NCBI GenBank assembly: GCA_002071385.1
Contig: MWFB01000002.1
Coordinates: 1 to 64,000 of the forward strand
Origin: Bacteroidetes bacterium ADurb.Bin013
Lineage (GTDB): Bacteria > Bacteroidota > Bacteroidia > Bacteroidales > UBA932
Reading direction: 5' to 3'
DNA length: 64,000 nucleotides
A program made the position numbers and the translations under genes. Below the pieces are notes generated by a model. The model was given only the letters and a program-made list of their open reading frames with translations. It did not search any database and was not told where the DNA came from. Of the stretch, positions 1 through 9,600 are shown one piece after another (position 1 is the stretch's first letter; each line of letters opens with the position of its first letter).

Positions 1-4
1 AGGC

Positions 5-93
5 GGACTTTCTGCCGTGAACGAAGGTACTCGCTTCCATACCCACCAACGTTGATAAGAGTACCGCCGTTCGCACCTTGATGCAGAAAGTCC
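5..93. repeat. Imperfect hairpin, 11-bp outer arms
   Basis: GGACTTTCTGC (5-15) is the exact reverse complement of GCAGAAAGTCC (83-93). An inner pair GGTACTC (26-32) and GAGTACC (59-65) is also exact, so the block can fold as a nested stem. Confidence 0.6.
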
Positions 94-142
94 AGGGGCG
101 AGCAAGCGGCCTGGAGGCCGGAGGCCAGCGCAGCGAACCCCT
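94..142. repeat. GC-rich hairpin with GAGC/GCGG loop motifs
   Basis: AGGGG (94-98) pairs with CCCCT (138-142). The interior is GC-rich and contains repeated GGCC/GGAGGCC units that can pair in several ways. Confidence 0.45.
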
Positions 143-212
143 AATATTGCCGGCCGACCCGACAGGGCGTCTTCCGAAGCACTAACACTCGCACCCTTCT
201 AAGGGAGCCGCT

Positions 213-301
213 TAACATAATCTAGATTGCGTGCGAAGCGAAAACAAGCGGTGGGGAAGGGGCCCCAACGACTTGTTACGCAATCTCGATAGATTATGTT
301 A
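213..301. repeat. Long imperfect hairpin, 20-bp paired arms
   Basis: TAACATAATCTA (213-224) exactly matches the reverse complement of 290-301, and GATTGCGT (225-232) that of 278-285. The right arm carries a 4-nt bulge (286-289). The loop holds a further ACAAG/CTTGT pair. No U tract follows, so it is not an ordinary terminator. Confidence 0.65.
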
Positions 302-390
302 TGCTGCGGATTAGAAGCACTGACGGTCGCACTGGCACAACGCAGCCCTGGCGGATTATCTCCCCTCCGGGGCTGGGGGCATGACAGGAT

Positions 391-449
391 GGGAGTCTGT
401 GACTGTAAGGGAGCGGAGGAACGGAGCGTACTGGAGGTCACAGTCTCCC
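391..449. repeat. Imperfect hairpin with central T-T mismatch
   Basis: GGGAGTCTGTGAC (391-403) pairs with GTCACAGTCTCCC (437-449) except for one T-T mismatch at the sixth position. The loop contains GAGCGGAGGAACGGAGCG-type sequence shared with the other hairpins here. Confidence 0.6.
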
Positions 450-806
450 ATACCATCTTGATATTAACCTGCTCGATGGTGGCGGCTCCGCCGACATCAT
501 GGAGCATATTGACACCAGCAAGCCTTGTAAGACGGCCGCAGGACGGCTTATAGGGCGCAGCTGACCGCTTCCTACCTCCGCATCCTGACAACGCTCCTGC
601 GCGAAGTGAGTGCTCGATAACGAGCGCCTGGCAGGACACTCGCACAGCACTGACGCCCTATTTTCGCCGTCAGGCGGATATATCGGGAAGTATCATTCTC
701 CCTGATAGTATATATACTGCCAATAGGAGTAAGACACAGGCGCAGGTTGTACGATCATTCTCTGATAATAGCAATACTACTATCACCCACACCACAACGA
801 GCAGCA

Positions 807-892
807 CTACCTGCGGCGGTAGCCGCCGGTAGGCCTTCGAGGGCAGGGCCTGGCTCTGCGTAGCAGCCGCAGGCTGCGAAGCAGGATTGGCC
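807..892. repeat. Two adjacent GC-rich hairpins
   Basis: First hairpin: CTACC (807-811) and GCGGC (813-817) pair with GCCGC (822-826) and GGTAG (828-832). Second: GGCC (847-850), CTGC (856-859) and GCAGCC (863-868) pair with GGCTGC (872-877), GCAG (881-884) and GGCC (889-892). Confidence 0.5.
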
Positions 893-947
893 GGGCGGGT
901 GGGTTCATGGAGCGGAGGACGAAGCCCGGAGCGAGTGCGTGGGCCAG

Positions 948-1006
948 AGCAAGTCTGATGCGTACTGACCAGAGCGCAGCGGCGGGAATACGCAATCAGT
1001 CTTGCT
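948..1006. repeat. Imperfect hairpin with T-T mismatch and one bulge
   Basis: The 17-base arm at 948-964 pairs with 989-1006, with one T-T mismatch inside AGTCTG/CAGTCT and one extra A on the right. The loop contains GAGCGCAGCGG, as in neighbouring hairpins. Confidence 0.6.
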
Positions 1007-1066
1007 GCGCGTGGCAAATGGAAGTGGAAGTCACGGAGGGGCGTCAGTCCCGTAGTGGCTGGAACC

Positions 1067-1105
1067 AAACTGAGTACCTGGAGCGCAGCGGAGGGTACTG
1101 AGTTT
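1067..1105. repeat. Imperfect hairpin with central G-G mismatch
   Basis: AAACTGAGTACC (1067-1078) pairs with GGTACTGAGTTT (1094-1105) except for one G-G mismatch. The loop is TGGAGCGCAGCGGAG-like. Confidence 0.55.
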
Positions 1106-1197
1106 GACCGCTTAGATCTACGGTAGTAAATGGTGATTTTCGCTGAGATTTTCGGCTGTTGACTAGATATAATGTGGCGCCGTTGGAGAAAAATGGC

Positions 1198-1205
1198 TAT
1201 ATTTG
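1198..1205 (+). promoter_or_regulatory. Candidate minus-7 box of the defence operon
   Basis: TATATTTG matches the Bacteroidota TAnnTTTG consensus and ends 16 bases before the first start codon of the operon. Short leaders like this recur in the window. I see no TTTG/TTG minus-33 element at the usual 19-21 bp, so the call is weak. Confidence 0.35.
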
Positions 1206-1221
1206 CTAGTTAAGCAAACAT

Positions 1222-2601
1222 ATGGCCATATGTGCCATTGGAAGTCAAAAATCATTGGAGGTTAAGAAAAACATAGTAGTAGGTTTAGTTGATGCGGATT
1301 TATTAGATAATGGTACGCGTCATCCTAATCTTGTTATCTTAAAGCTTGCTGGTTATTTTCGTGATCATCACATTTCTTATGAATTAATCTTCGGAGACTC
1401 CGTCGATATCGAGAGGTACGATCGCATATATCTGTCCAAAGTATTCACTTTTACAAATCTGCCATCTTTTATTGTTGATTATAAACGACGGAATCCCAGA
1501 ACCTGGTCTCGTAAAATTCAAGAAGGTGGAACTGGGTTTTATGCAACAGAAGAGGATCGTGATGTTTTCAACGAAAAGCGTAAAGAGGACATGTCAAGAC
1601 TGAACAATGATCCTCTTTTGCCGAATTTCTCTATGGCACATCAAATGCCAGACTACAACGAATATAATCAATACATCGATTATGTTGTATCCCTCAAAGT
1701 TGAAGAGGATAGTAAGGCTTATCTCAAGAATTATAATATCTATCCCGACGCAGACTTCTTGAATGCCTCACGGACTAAACACAGAAAAAAATATAAAGAC
1801 TACCTTGACTATAGCATTGGTTTTTTAACACGAGGCTGTATACGTCAGTGTCCTTTTTGCGTTAACAAGGGTGAAAGGGGTATACACCCTTATTCAAATC
1901 TTGAGGATTTCGTAGATAAAAGCCGTCCTTTCATTTATTTGTGGGACGACAATTTCTTGTGTTATAAGAACTGGAAGGAATTGCTTCAGAAGCTAATTGA
2001 TACAGGAAAGCCTTTCCAGTTCCGCCAAGGTCTGGATGAACGCGTGATTGACGAAGAAAGGGCAAAAATGCTTAGTAAAGCACATTATCACGGAGATTTC
2101 ATCTTTGCTTTTGATCAGTGGAAGGATCGTGACCTTATTGTGCGAAAACTACGAATCTGGAAAACGTATTGTCCATCAAAAACGACAAAGTTCTATTTGT
2201 TCTGTGGATATGAACTTACCGCGGACAATGACACTAAGATCTTTGAAGATGTATATTACTTATTCAGAAGAATCCAAATCCTAATGAGTTTTGGATGTTT
2301 AGGATATGTAATGCGTCATGCAGACTACCAGAATCATAGACTTGGTAATATATATACTCAGATAGCGAGGTGGTGCAACCAACCACAGTTCTATAAAAAG
2401 ATGTCTTTTGAGGAGTTTATTCTTAGAAATCAATCTTACCAAGAGGAGCATTCCTCATCAACTAAGACATGCAAGTCACTATCCACATACACAGCTTTCA
2501 AAGAGACCTTTTTTGATCGATGGAATGAGATTGAGCCCCTGTTTCAAATGAAGTACGAATCAACGATTGATGAGTCTCTCTGGAGGAATAATAACGAATA
2601 A
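1222..2601 (+). CDS. Radical SAM protein, first gene of the drmAB-type operon
   Basis: A 459-residue protein with the radical SAM cysteine motif CIRQCPFC (C206, C210, C213), which should bind a 4Fe-4S cluster and cleave S-adenosylmethionine. The N-terminal part (about 15-85) reads VGLVDADLLDNGTRHPN and resembles the B12-binding-like region of a poorly characterised radical SAM family that I associate with mobile elements. The substrate is unknown. The stop is 2 bp before the NERD-helicase gene, so the two are almost certainly co-transcribed. The start at 1222 has no Shine-Dalgarno sequence; a TTG a few codons downstream is possible because homology-like sequence begins near residue 15. In classical DISARM this operon would contain a DNA methyltransferase. 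That this enzyme makes a different nucleic-acid mark is only inference. Confidence 0.8.
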   Translation: MAICAIGSQKSLEVKKNIVVGLVDADLLDNGTRHPNLVILKLAGYFRDHHISYELIFGDSVDIERYDRIYLSKVFTFTNLPSFIVDYKRRNPRTWSRKIQEGGTGFYATEEDRDVFNEKRKEDMSRLNNDPLLPNFSMAHQMPDYNEYNQYIDYVVSLKVEEDSKAYLKNYNIYPDADFLNASRTKHRKKYKDYLDYSIGFLTRGCIRQCPFCVNKGERGIHPYSNLEDFVDKSRPFIYLWDDNFLCYKNWKELLQKLIDTGKPFQFRQGLDERVIDEERAKMLSKAHYHGDFIFAFDQWKDRDLIVRKLRIWKTYCPSKTTKFYLFCGYELTADNDTKIFEDVYYLFRRIQILMSFGCLGYVMRHADYQNHRLGNIYTQIARWCNQPQFYKKMSFEEFILRNQSYQEEHSSSTKTCKSLSTYTAFKETFFDRWNEIEPLFQMKYESTIDESLWRNNNE

Positions 2602-2603
2602 CT

Positions 2604-4352
2604 ATGCCGATCAGACGCCACGACAGAAAAGATCTTGATAATCTTGAAGCTCTCATTTTACAAAATGATGGGCAGCCTCTTCACGGGGAAATAGATATGT
2701 ATAGAAGGATCTGTAAAGACTGTGAGAAAAGTCCGTATACCTGGCATTTCTGGCATGATCTGCGTCTAAATATTCCTATCAACAAACAAGCTGAAATTCA
2801 GATTGATTTCTTTCTAGTCTGTGAGAAGGGCGCCATTGTTGTTGAAGTAAAAGGCGGCAAAATCGGGATGGTAGAAGGTGAGTACTATTATGAGGTAAAT
2901 CATCAGCGTACTTTCATGACTAGAACACCTTTTGCCCAAGCTCGCGATTATATGCAGGCATTGATTGATAGTAGAATTATCAATAGATCTCAGATATACA
3001 TAGATACCGTTTGTGCGTTTCCTCACTCATCCCTAGAACATACAACTGACAATCCCACAGCTGATCTTGGATATAAATTGTGGTCTCGTAGCAAACAGGA
3101 AGATGAGAGCGTGTCATTTGCCGATTTTTGCATAGCTGTCCTTAATGAAGATCGCGAGCGCTGCTCAAAGCCATTCTATGATTTATATCCTGATGAAGTT
3201 GAAATTGCAATTAGTTCGTTGCTTAATACATTTGAGGATAGATCAAGGAATCCGTACTCGGAGCATAGCATCCAGTCTATACTTGAGCGCCTTCATATTG
3301 ATAATCTGAGTGTATTTAATAGCCTCCAGAAAAATGACAGGCTATTTATTGAGGGTGGACCTGGAACAGGAAAAACCACTATTGCAAAAGCATATATCGA
3401 TAAGTATCACACGCTTCGAGGATTATATCTGTGCTGGAATAAACTTCTGGATGCTCGTTTCAGGCATTATCTCGGGCAACAGGGATTTGTGAACTGTGAA
3501 GTGTTCCAATTTGCTTCTTATATACATAAGATTGAGAAACAACTAGGGCTTCCTTTTACGCCTATTGAGGACATCTCATCTGGCAAAGCAATATCTCACA
3601 TCAAAGATCTTGTGTCCCAATTACGCTCACTACCTGATTTTCTTCCATACGATTACATTATAGTCGATGAAGCGCAGGATACTTTGGATAAAGGTGTCTC
3701 ATATCTAATAAATGGTCTTTCTTCAGTTACTGCTGATGGCATAAAAACTGGTCGTTACCTTGTGTTCTACGACATTGAACAAGGTTATCACTACACGTCT
3801 GAGTTATCTGAGCAAATGGTGGATGAGCTTTACCCGTCAGGTGCCCATTTCTTACTTGACGTAAATAAGAGAGTGCCCACAAATAAGGAAATAGTTTCTT
3901 TTGCAAATTCTCTTCTTGGTGATAAGTCAGTTTCTGATGTTATAGCTGACATTGAGGAGTCTAATTATGATTCCGTAAAAGTATTCCATTTTGATGGTGC
4001 AAAATCAATAGTTAAGCATATTAACTCGATAAAGAAGGACATAAAAACATCAGGAACACCATGGGATGATTTCGTCGTTCTTGCTGATTCAAGCACAAAA
4101 CATCAACAGAGCGGCGGAGATGAAAGCCTGTATGACAGAATAGCAACTATCGATGGTATTAAAGATTTAACGCCTCAGAATATTTGTTCTGATACAGGCG
4201 AATTACCGTTTACGTCGATATTGACATATAAAGGCCTTGAGTGCAAGCATGTTGTGCTGGTTGTCAATAATAGATCTGATGTTGACAAGTTAGAGTTATA
4301 TGTGGGAATGACTCGCGCAATCGTGGATCTACAGATTTTAATTTTGGAATAG
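2604..4352 (+). CDS. NERD nuclease-related domain / UvrD-like SF1 helicase
   Basis: A 582-residue two-part protein. Residues about 25-130 form a NERD domain, a PD-(D/E)XK-like nuclease fold: D68 in QIDFF and E81-V-K83 fit the acidic/lysine core. A superfamily 1 helicase follows, with Walker A GGPGTGKT at 251-258, Walker B IIVDEAQD with D355/E356, a TYKGLE motif and a closing YVGMTRA motif VI. The expected activity is ATP-driven translocation on DNA coupled to possible cleavage. It lies 2 bp after the radical SAM gene and 9 bp before the 777-residue gene. In known DISARM operons nuclease activity comes from the PLD protein DrmC, which is missing here; this protein could take that role, which is an inference. 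Confidence 0.8.
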   Translation: MPIRRHDRKDLDNLEALILQNDGQPLHGEIDMYRRICKDCEKSPYTWHFWHDLRLNIPINKQAEIQIDFFLVCEKGAIVVEVKGGKIGMVEGEYYYEVNHQRTFMTRTPFAQARDYMQALIDSRIINRSQIYIDTVCAFPHSSLEHTTDNPTADLGYKLWSRSKQEDESVSFADFCIAVLNEDRERCSKPFYDLYPDEVEIAISSLLNTFEDRSRNPYSEHSIQSILERLHIDNLSVFNSLQKNDRLFIEGGPGTGKTTIAKAYIDKYHTLRGLYLCWNKLLDARFRHYLGQQGFVNCEVFQFASYIHKIEKQLGLPFTPIEDISSGKAISHIKDLVSQLRSLPDFLPYDYIIVDEAQDTLDKGVSYLINGLSSVTADGIKTGRYLVFYDIEQGYHYTSELSEQMVDELYPSGAHFLLDVNKRVPTNKEIVSFANSLLGDKSVSDVIADIEESNYDSVKVFHFDGAKSIVKHINSIKKDIKTSGTPWDDFVVLADSSTKHQQSGGDESLYDRIATIDGIKDLTPQNICSDTGELPFTSILTYKGLECKHVVLVVNNRSDVDKLELYVGMTRAIVDLQILILE

Positions 4353-4361
4353 TGAAACAAT

Positions 4362-6695
4362 ATGGACAACGACCGCTTCTATAATCTGATGCAAACAGAG
4401 TCTCCTTATTTCAAGAAGATTCTTGATACCATGTATCACTCCAAAGTTGATGAAGGGCAAGACTTTCTTCGTGTAATGGATACCACGATAAATAAATGTG
4501 CTCACTACCCAACAAACTGTGAAGAATCTATTTCTCTTCATGTTATATATTTGCCTAGTTGTCCATCATGGGCAAGAGAGCTACTTGTAAGGTTCCTCAT
4601 TCATAGAAGTACACTTTCACAAGATAAGGACATTATTTCCGTTGCAAAGAGAAAGACCGCCGGCCCTCTCTATTTGCCTATGGGTATGAAGGGTTCATCT
4701 AAGCAGGCTAAATTGCTTGAAGAAGAAAGGAAGTATTATAGAAGTATCATTCGCAATTTTCCGGAATTAGAGGATTTGGATTCTGATCCAATCAGATCTC
4801 TATTCGTTCTATCTGAAAACGATATTATTACAAGAGGGGAGGACAAGAATCCTTGGCTTTCCAAGTTATATTCCAAAAATATTGATTCTGAAAGTCCCAC
4901 AATTGTAACAACAGATCTCAATGCTTATGAAATAGAGGACCATATTGCAGAGCTAGATGACGATAATGTCCCCCATATAGAGAATGTCTATATATTCCAT
5001 TCTCAAAATAAAGGTAGAATTACATCATCGTTTAACATTGAGCAGATACAGAGATTGAACCAGTACGGTGTCGGGATAAAGAACATCTTCATATTCTATA
5101 TTACCGAACATCCATACAGGTTGTACTATGCTGATGAAACAGTTAAGCGAAAAATGCTCTCCTATGTACTAAAAAAAGAGATTAAGAAATATGATGCCTT
5201 TAATGGATTTATCAGCTTTACACCTGAGGAGATAGATATCCTATTCCATAGGAAAGTTGATAGACGTAGGCTAGAAATTGACGCTCCGGATAGGGATATA
5301 TTTACAACGGAATTAGATGCTGTATTTGACCAAATGCAGCACAATTATCGCATCAAAAATGACCTGGGTCTTGCGCTTAACAATCAATTGCAAGAGCAAT
5401 TTGTCTCTGAACTTAAGAAGAATGAAGGCTATGTACCAGACGATTTACTGAAACCATTCTTCGCATATTATAAGAACATATGGAGTGATTCTATCAAACA
5501 GCAAATTGAACATTTCATTGCTGATGCATCGCATGTAACATTCGTGATTCATCGTGATAACCGATACTTCAAAGCTTTTTTACGTGAGCAGTTTGAAACA
5601 GAAGAGAGGCATATAGATGTCAAGCAGATTAATGATTTAAAGAAGGGGATAAAAACAGAATGCGTTATTCTCTTCACCTATCGTTATACTGACCGCACAT
5701 ATAAATCATTCCCTAACTCATTTGACCCTATACCGATTACTCAGAATCAGCGATCACTGACCATTGTAAATAAACTGACGCATAACACTTATTTTGAGTG
5801 GAATTCGCATTACTACAAAAAGGATTATAATGGTTTCCTGTATAGTGATTTCAGGAAACAAGAGCTTGGTTGGAGTATTAGGAATTATCCAAGGCCTATT
5901 CTTCCAGACATCTGGGGTAACATTGAAGAAGCTGAGTCTGATCAGAGAGATTATCAGGTTGAAAAGTGTGCTGTAAATTATGAAAATGAAAGGAAGAAGG
6001 ACTATTTTGCAACCACAAAAGCTGTATATCTGAAAGCTAATGGGGAATATGGAGTGAGCCCACTTAAGGAACTCGCTAATACAGACATTGAAGAATTATT
6101 GGTGATCGATGAATTAGTTGATGTAGTAAGAGGTTCTCTCATCTCGAAGTCAAAAGAGAACAATACAGCAGAGGATATCATTAGAAAAGATCCAAAGTAT
6201 GGTCTGTCTCCAACTGAAATTAATTCAAACATAGAGTTATGGAAGTATCTCTTGATACAGAGAATTAATGAGTCTAGTATGGAGGCTGTATACTCTGAAC
6301 TATTCCATCAATCTCCTGAAATATCTCTTCGTGGTTTTGAACGGTGGACAGACTTAAGCTATCCCATGATTCTACCAAGAAGTAGAAAGAGCCAGAATGC
6401 ATTACTCACGTATCTTGGCTTTTCTATAGGTTCACCATATCATAGAATTGTTCTGTCCAAAAAGCTGTTGAGTATTAACGATTCAAGAACTCTCAATACA
6501 CAGATTGAAGCGCTCTTACAATCACTTATTACTCATAAGATTGAGACAAAGGACGAATTTGACTCCTTGCAGGAAAAGCACTCAGATATTTTGACACTTC
6601 TGGAAATATCGACCACCGATGATGCAAACGCGCTTATTGATTTGCTTGAGATAAAATTAAAAAAGATAGTTGAAATAGAATATGATCCAGACTAA
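4362..6695 (+). CDS. Uncharacterised 777-aa protein, possible DrmE-like subunit
   Basis: I do not recognise a catalytic motif. The 777-residue protein is rich in charged residues and aromatics, with no signal peptide, no membrane segment and no P-loop. A well-structured C-terminal region (about 625-725) contains FERW, ILPRSRKS and LTYLGFSIGSPYHR. It sits directly upstream of the DrmA-like gene, overlapping it by 14 bp. In class 2 DISARM the position before drmA is taken by drmE, a large protein of unknown function and similar size. DrmE-like is therefore a guess from position and length; only a profile search could settle it. Base composition matches the rest of the AT-rich operon, so it is an integral member. 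Confidence 0.6.
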   Translation: MDNDRFYNLMQTESPYFKKILDTMYHSKVDEGQDFLRVMDTTINKCAHYPTNCEESISLHVIYLPSCPSWARELLVRFLIHRSTLSQDKDIISVAKRKTAGPLYLPMGMKGSSKQAKLLEEERKYYRSIIRNFPELEDLDSDPIRSLFVLSENDIITRGEDKNPWLSKLYSKNIDSESPTIVTTDLNAYEIEDHIAELDDDNVPHIENVYIFHSQNKGRITSSFNIEQIQRLNQYGVGIKNIFIFYITEHPYRLYYADETVKRKMLSYVLKKEIKKYDAFNGFISFTPEEIDILFHRKVDRRRLEIDAPDRDIFTTELDAVFDQMQHNYRIKNDLGLALNNQLQEQFVSELKKNEGYVPDDLLKPFFAYYKNIWSDSIKQQIEHFIADASHVTFVIHRDNRYFKAFLREQFETEERHIDVKQINDLKKGIKTECVILFTYRYTDRTYKSFPNSFDPIPITQNQRSLTIVNKLTHNTYFEWNSHYYKKDYNGFLYSDFRKQELGWSIRNYPRPILPDIWGNIEEAESDQRDYQVEKCAVNYENERKKDYFATTKAVYLKANGEYGVSPLKELANTDIEELLVIDELVDVVRGSLISKSKENNTAEDIIRKDPKYGLSPTEINSNIELWKYLLIQRINESSMEAVYSELFHQSPEISLRGFERWTDLSYPMILPRSRKSQNALLTYLGFSIGSPYHRIVLSKKLLSINDSRTLNTQIEALLQSLITHKIETKDEFDSLQEKHSDILTLLEISTTDDANALIDLLEIKLKKIVEIEYDPD

Positions 6696-9600
6696 ACGAG
6701 ACTCACTAGAAAAGTTCATCCGGGAGCAAATGCTTGGCCCTGGTGCTTGCCTAGACCATTATTCCATTAAGAAGGATGACACTACCGAAGGAGATAGTGC
6801 CGAGGAAGTGTTGAATACTACTCCGGGTTCTGTATATAGCACAGGCGTTCTATTCCCTCAGCGAAAATTAGCGGAATCAACTGATGTCCTAGAAAGTGAC
6901 AATCAGTCTGAAAGTGTTTTTGATTCGACTGATGACTCCGATGACGACAACCAAGGCGAAGGATTTGAAGAAATCATGAATAGATCACAGAGTGACGATG
7001 AAGATCTGTTCTCTTTGAGCCAACGTTTTCCAACTACTATTGGACTGTCATTTTGTATAGAGAAAGAGACTCCTATCTCTGCAGAGGATCTGACGATATA
7101 TATTTCTGGAAGATACTATCGTAAAGTTCTGAAAGAGAATTACTCTTCAATAATTATCAATATTGAGGAGCAGAATAGTTTTGAAAAACTGTTCACTGAG
7201 TATTCGAGCGATTTAGCATCTTATTTTTCATATTCGGATAAGCAACTACATATTACACATAACTTTGAGAAAGAGGTTGGCGCTGTTAAAGATCTTTTAA
7301 ACGGCATAAATCAAAGGATATGTAAGAATGTGGCTTTCAATGAGGATGGCACTCTCGACAAAGAATATACTGAGATTGGAGAGACATATCGGTTCCTAAA
7401 ATCTTATAAAGAACGTCTGTGGCGTAAGCTGATGGCCGTTAAAAACGGAATATATCCCGCTGCCAAGGAGGTTGATGTGGTATTATCCAGGATAAAGAAT
7501 GTAGAAGTGGCTGAAACTTTTATATCGTACCTGGAAGATGCGATGAATATCTGTAATGCTAAGTCATTTGGATATTGGGTTTGTGAGTCATTTAGTGTAC
7601 CTGTTGACCTGTCCTCAATTGACTTGAATGCATCAGGGTCCAAGGTTATTTATTCGCCTAAAAAGAACTCTTCGCTCAAAGATGTAGTGGAGTTTCCTGT
7701 TGACGCAAATGGCACCTCCGCTTCATTGTCTGTCTGGATACAGATTCTTAATGCTAAGACTGCAGATAAAAAGAAAAAATACATAAAAGTTCAGTTAGAG
7801 AATACCTCAACACCATTTCAGGAAGATGAAGACCATTATTTCTCTATTGTAACGGAAAAAGTCAACCAGAGAAGTTTCTTTGGCGTAGAGATAAAAGTTA
7901 CGAGTCCTCTGTTAGCACCATACAAAGATGTAAAGAGCAATAAAACCCAATCAGACGTAGATGCTCTTAATTATCTATATCGTTCTATCGATGACTATGG
8001 AGTTGGACATTTGTGCTCTGTTGATTGGGATATATCTGGTGACAATCGATGGGTAAAAACGGAATTTATCCCTTCGTATGAAACCCCTGATGTAGAAGCA
8101 GTCCCAAGAGATAAAAATGAATATGTAGAATGTAATAATGAGCTGGTACCTAAGCCACTTCTTGATACATCAGAAACACTTCAGTTCAAATGGCTGTCAA
8201 CATTTTCTGAGGCTACTAATCAAGATGTGATTACTGGGCTATATAAGTTTATTGATGCATACCAGTTATGGATCGATAAATTAAAGGTTGATGTTAGTAC
8301 ACAATCTGAACACGACAAGATACTTGGTAATGCGAACATTTCTGAGTGTTTGAAAGATTGTAATCGTATGCGTGATAATGTCAAGATATTACTTGACGGC
8401 AACGATGAAAACATCACGTCATTCCGTATTATGAATTCAGCTATGTTCATTCAGTTATGGCATAGTAAGTTCAACAATGATAAGAAAACAAACATAAATT
8501 TTTATAAAGAAGCGACAGATCACATTTTTGGAGATTTTCCTGCAACCTGGAGACCATTCCAGCTTGCATTTATCCTGTTAAATCTGGATGGCATTATTCA
8601 ACGTCCAGATGATCAACGATGGGATTATAGGAATGAACTTGTCGACCTGGTTTGGTTCCCTACGGGAGGTGGTAAAACCGAAGCCTATTTAGGTATTATT
8701 GCGCTCACGATTATTCATAGAAGAAGAACTGAGCGCTGTTCCGGTGGAACAACGGCAATCATGCGTTATACACTCCGTCTTCTTGCTACACAGCAGTTCC
8801 AGAGGGCAATGAGGGTCATACTAGCACTAGAACTTCTTCGTCGATGGGATGAATATGGATTAGGTGATGAACCTATTTCGATCGGTCTATATGTCGGAGA
8901 TAACTCCCTCCCGAACAAAGCTGTTGATTTGCGTGAAGAATGTTTGAAATGGAATGATTTAACTCCGGATGGAAAACGTAAGGAATCAAAGATACCACTT
9001 GACAAGTGCCCGTGCTGTGGAAAACCATTAAAATACATTAATCGAGGTACTGATAGCGCCCCTGAGATAAAATTCCGATGTGACAATGTAAGATGTAATT
9101 TCTCAAATGAAATTCCGGTAAAACTGTGCGACGAGTATATATACAAAGAACCTCCTACATTGCTATTCGGAACCGTCGATAAATTTGCGGCAATTGGTCA
9201 TAGGGTGTCATCAAAACCTAATAAGGAGAATCAAGATTCAAGGAGGATTTTTGGAAAGGGACTGAATAATCTGCCGCCTGCTTTGATTATTCAGGATGAG
9301 TTGCACCTGTTACTTGGGCCATTGGGCTCCGCAGTCAGTCTGTTTGAATGTGCCATTGATCAGTTGTGTACATATGAAAGAAATATAAATGGAACACTGT
9401 TGAAGATTAGGCCGAAGATCATTTCATCTACAGCAACAACAAGGAATACCGAACTTCAGATAAGGGCCTTGTATGATCGTTCTGTTAGCATCTTCCCCAA
9501 ATCAGGAATTGATTATGATGACTCATTTTTCTCCTTCTATCAGAGGAAGAAAACTGCAATAGATGAGCATGAATCATTTGTTTCAAAACGTAAGTATATT

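Larger units (their letters stand above)
1..1190. other. Gene-free, hairpin-rich left flank of the defence operon
   Basis: I find no convincing gene in this stretch. It consists largely of imperfect inverted repeats, listed separately, whose loops often contain variants of GGAGCG..GCGGAGG. Base composition is clearly GC-richer than the AT-rich operon that follows. Short open frames exist on both strands but are explained by the repeats. The sequence resembles the structured block at 12,891-13,015 on the other side of the operon in style, not in exact sequence. Its function is unknown. Confidence 0.6.

Noticed and set aside
210-304. Possible integron attC site: GCTTAAC at 210 and GTTATGC at 298 bracket an imperfect hairpin.
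   Set aside because: The right end misses the GTTRRRY consensus at one position, the other hairpins lack such ends, and there is no integron integrase or cassette array.
409-564. A frame ending DIMEHIDTSKPCKTAAGRL that reads like a real protein tail.
   Set aside because: It has no start, runs through a hairpin, and the antisense frame looks equally protein-like; repeat-derived sequence explains it.
670-1068. Minus-strand 132-codon frame with a hydrophobic C-terminus.
   Set aside because: Composition is dictated by GC-rich hairpins; Pro/Arg/Ala-rich first half and no recognisable family.
1159-1172. TTGAC and TATAAT-like words suggesting a sigma-70 promoter.
   Set aside because: The spacing is far too short and the phylum uses the TAnnTTTG pattern.
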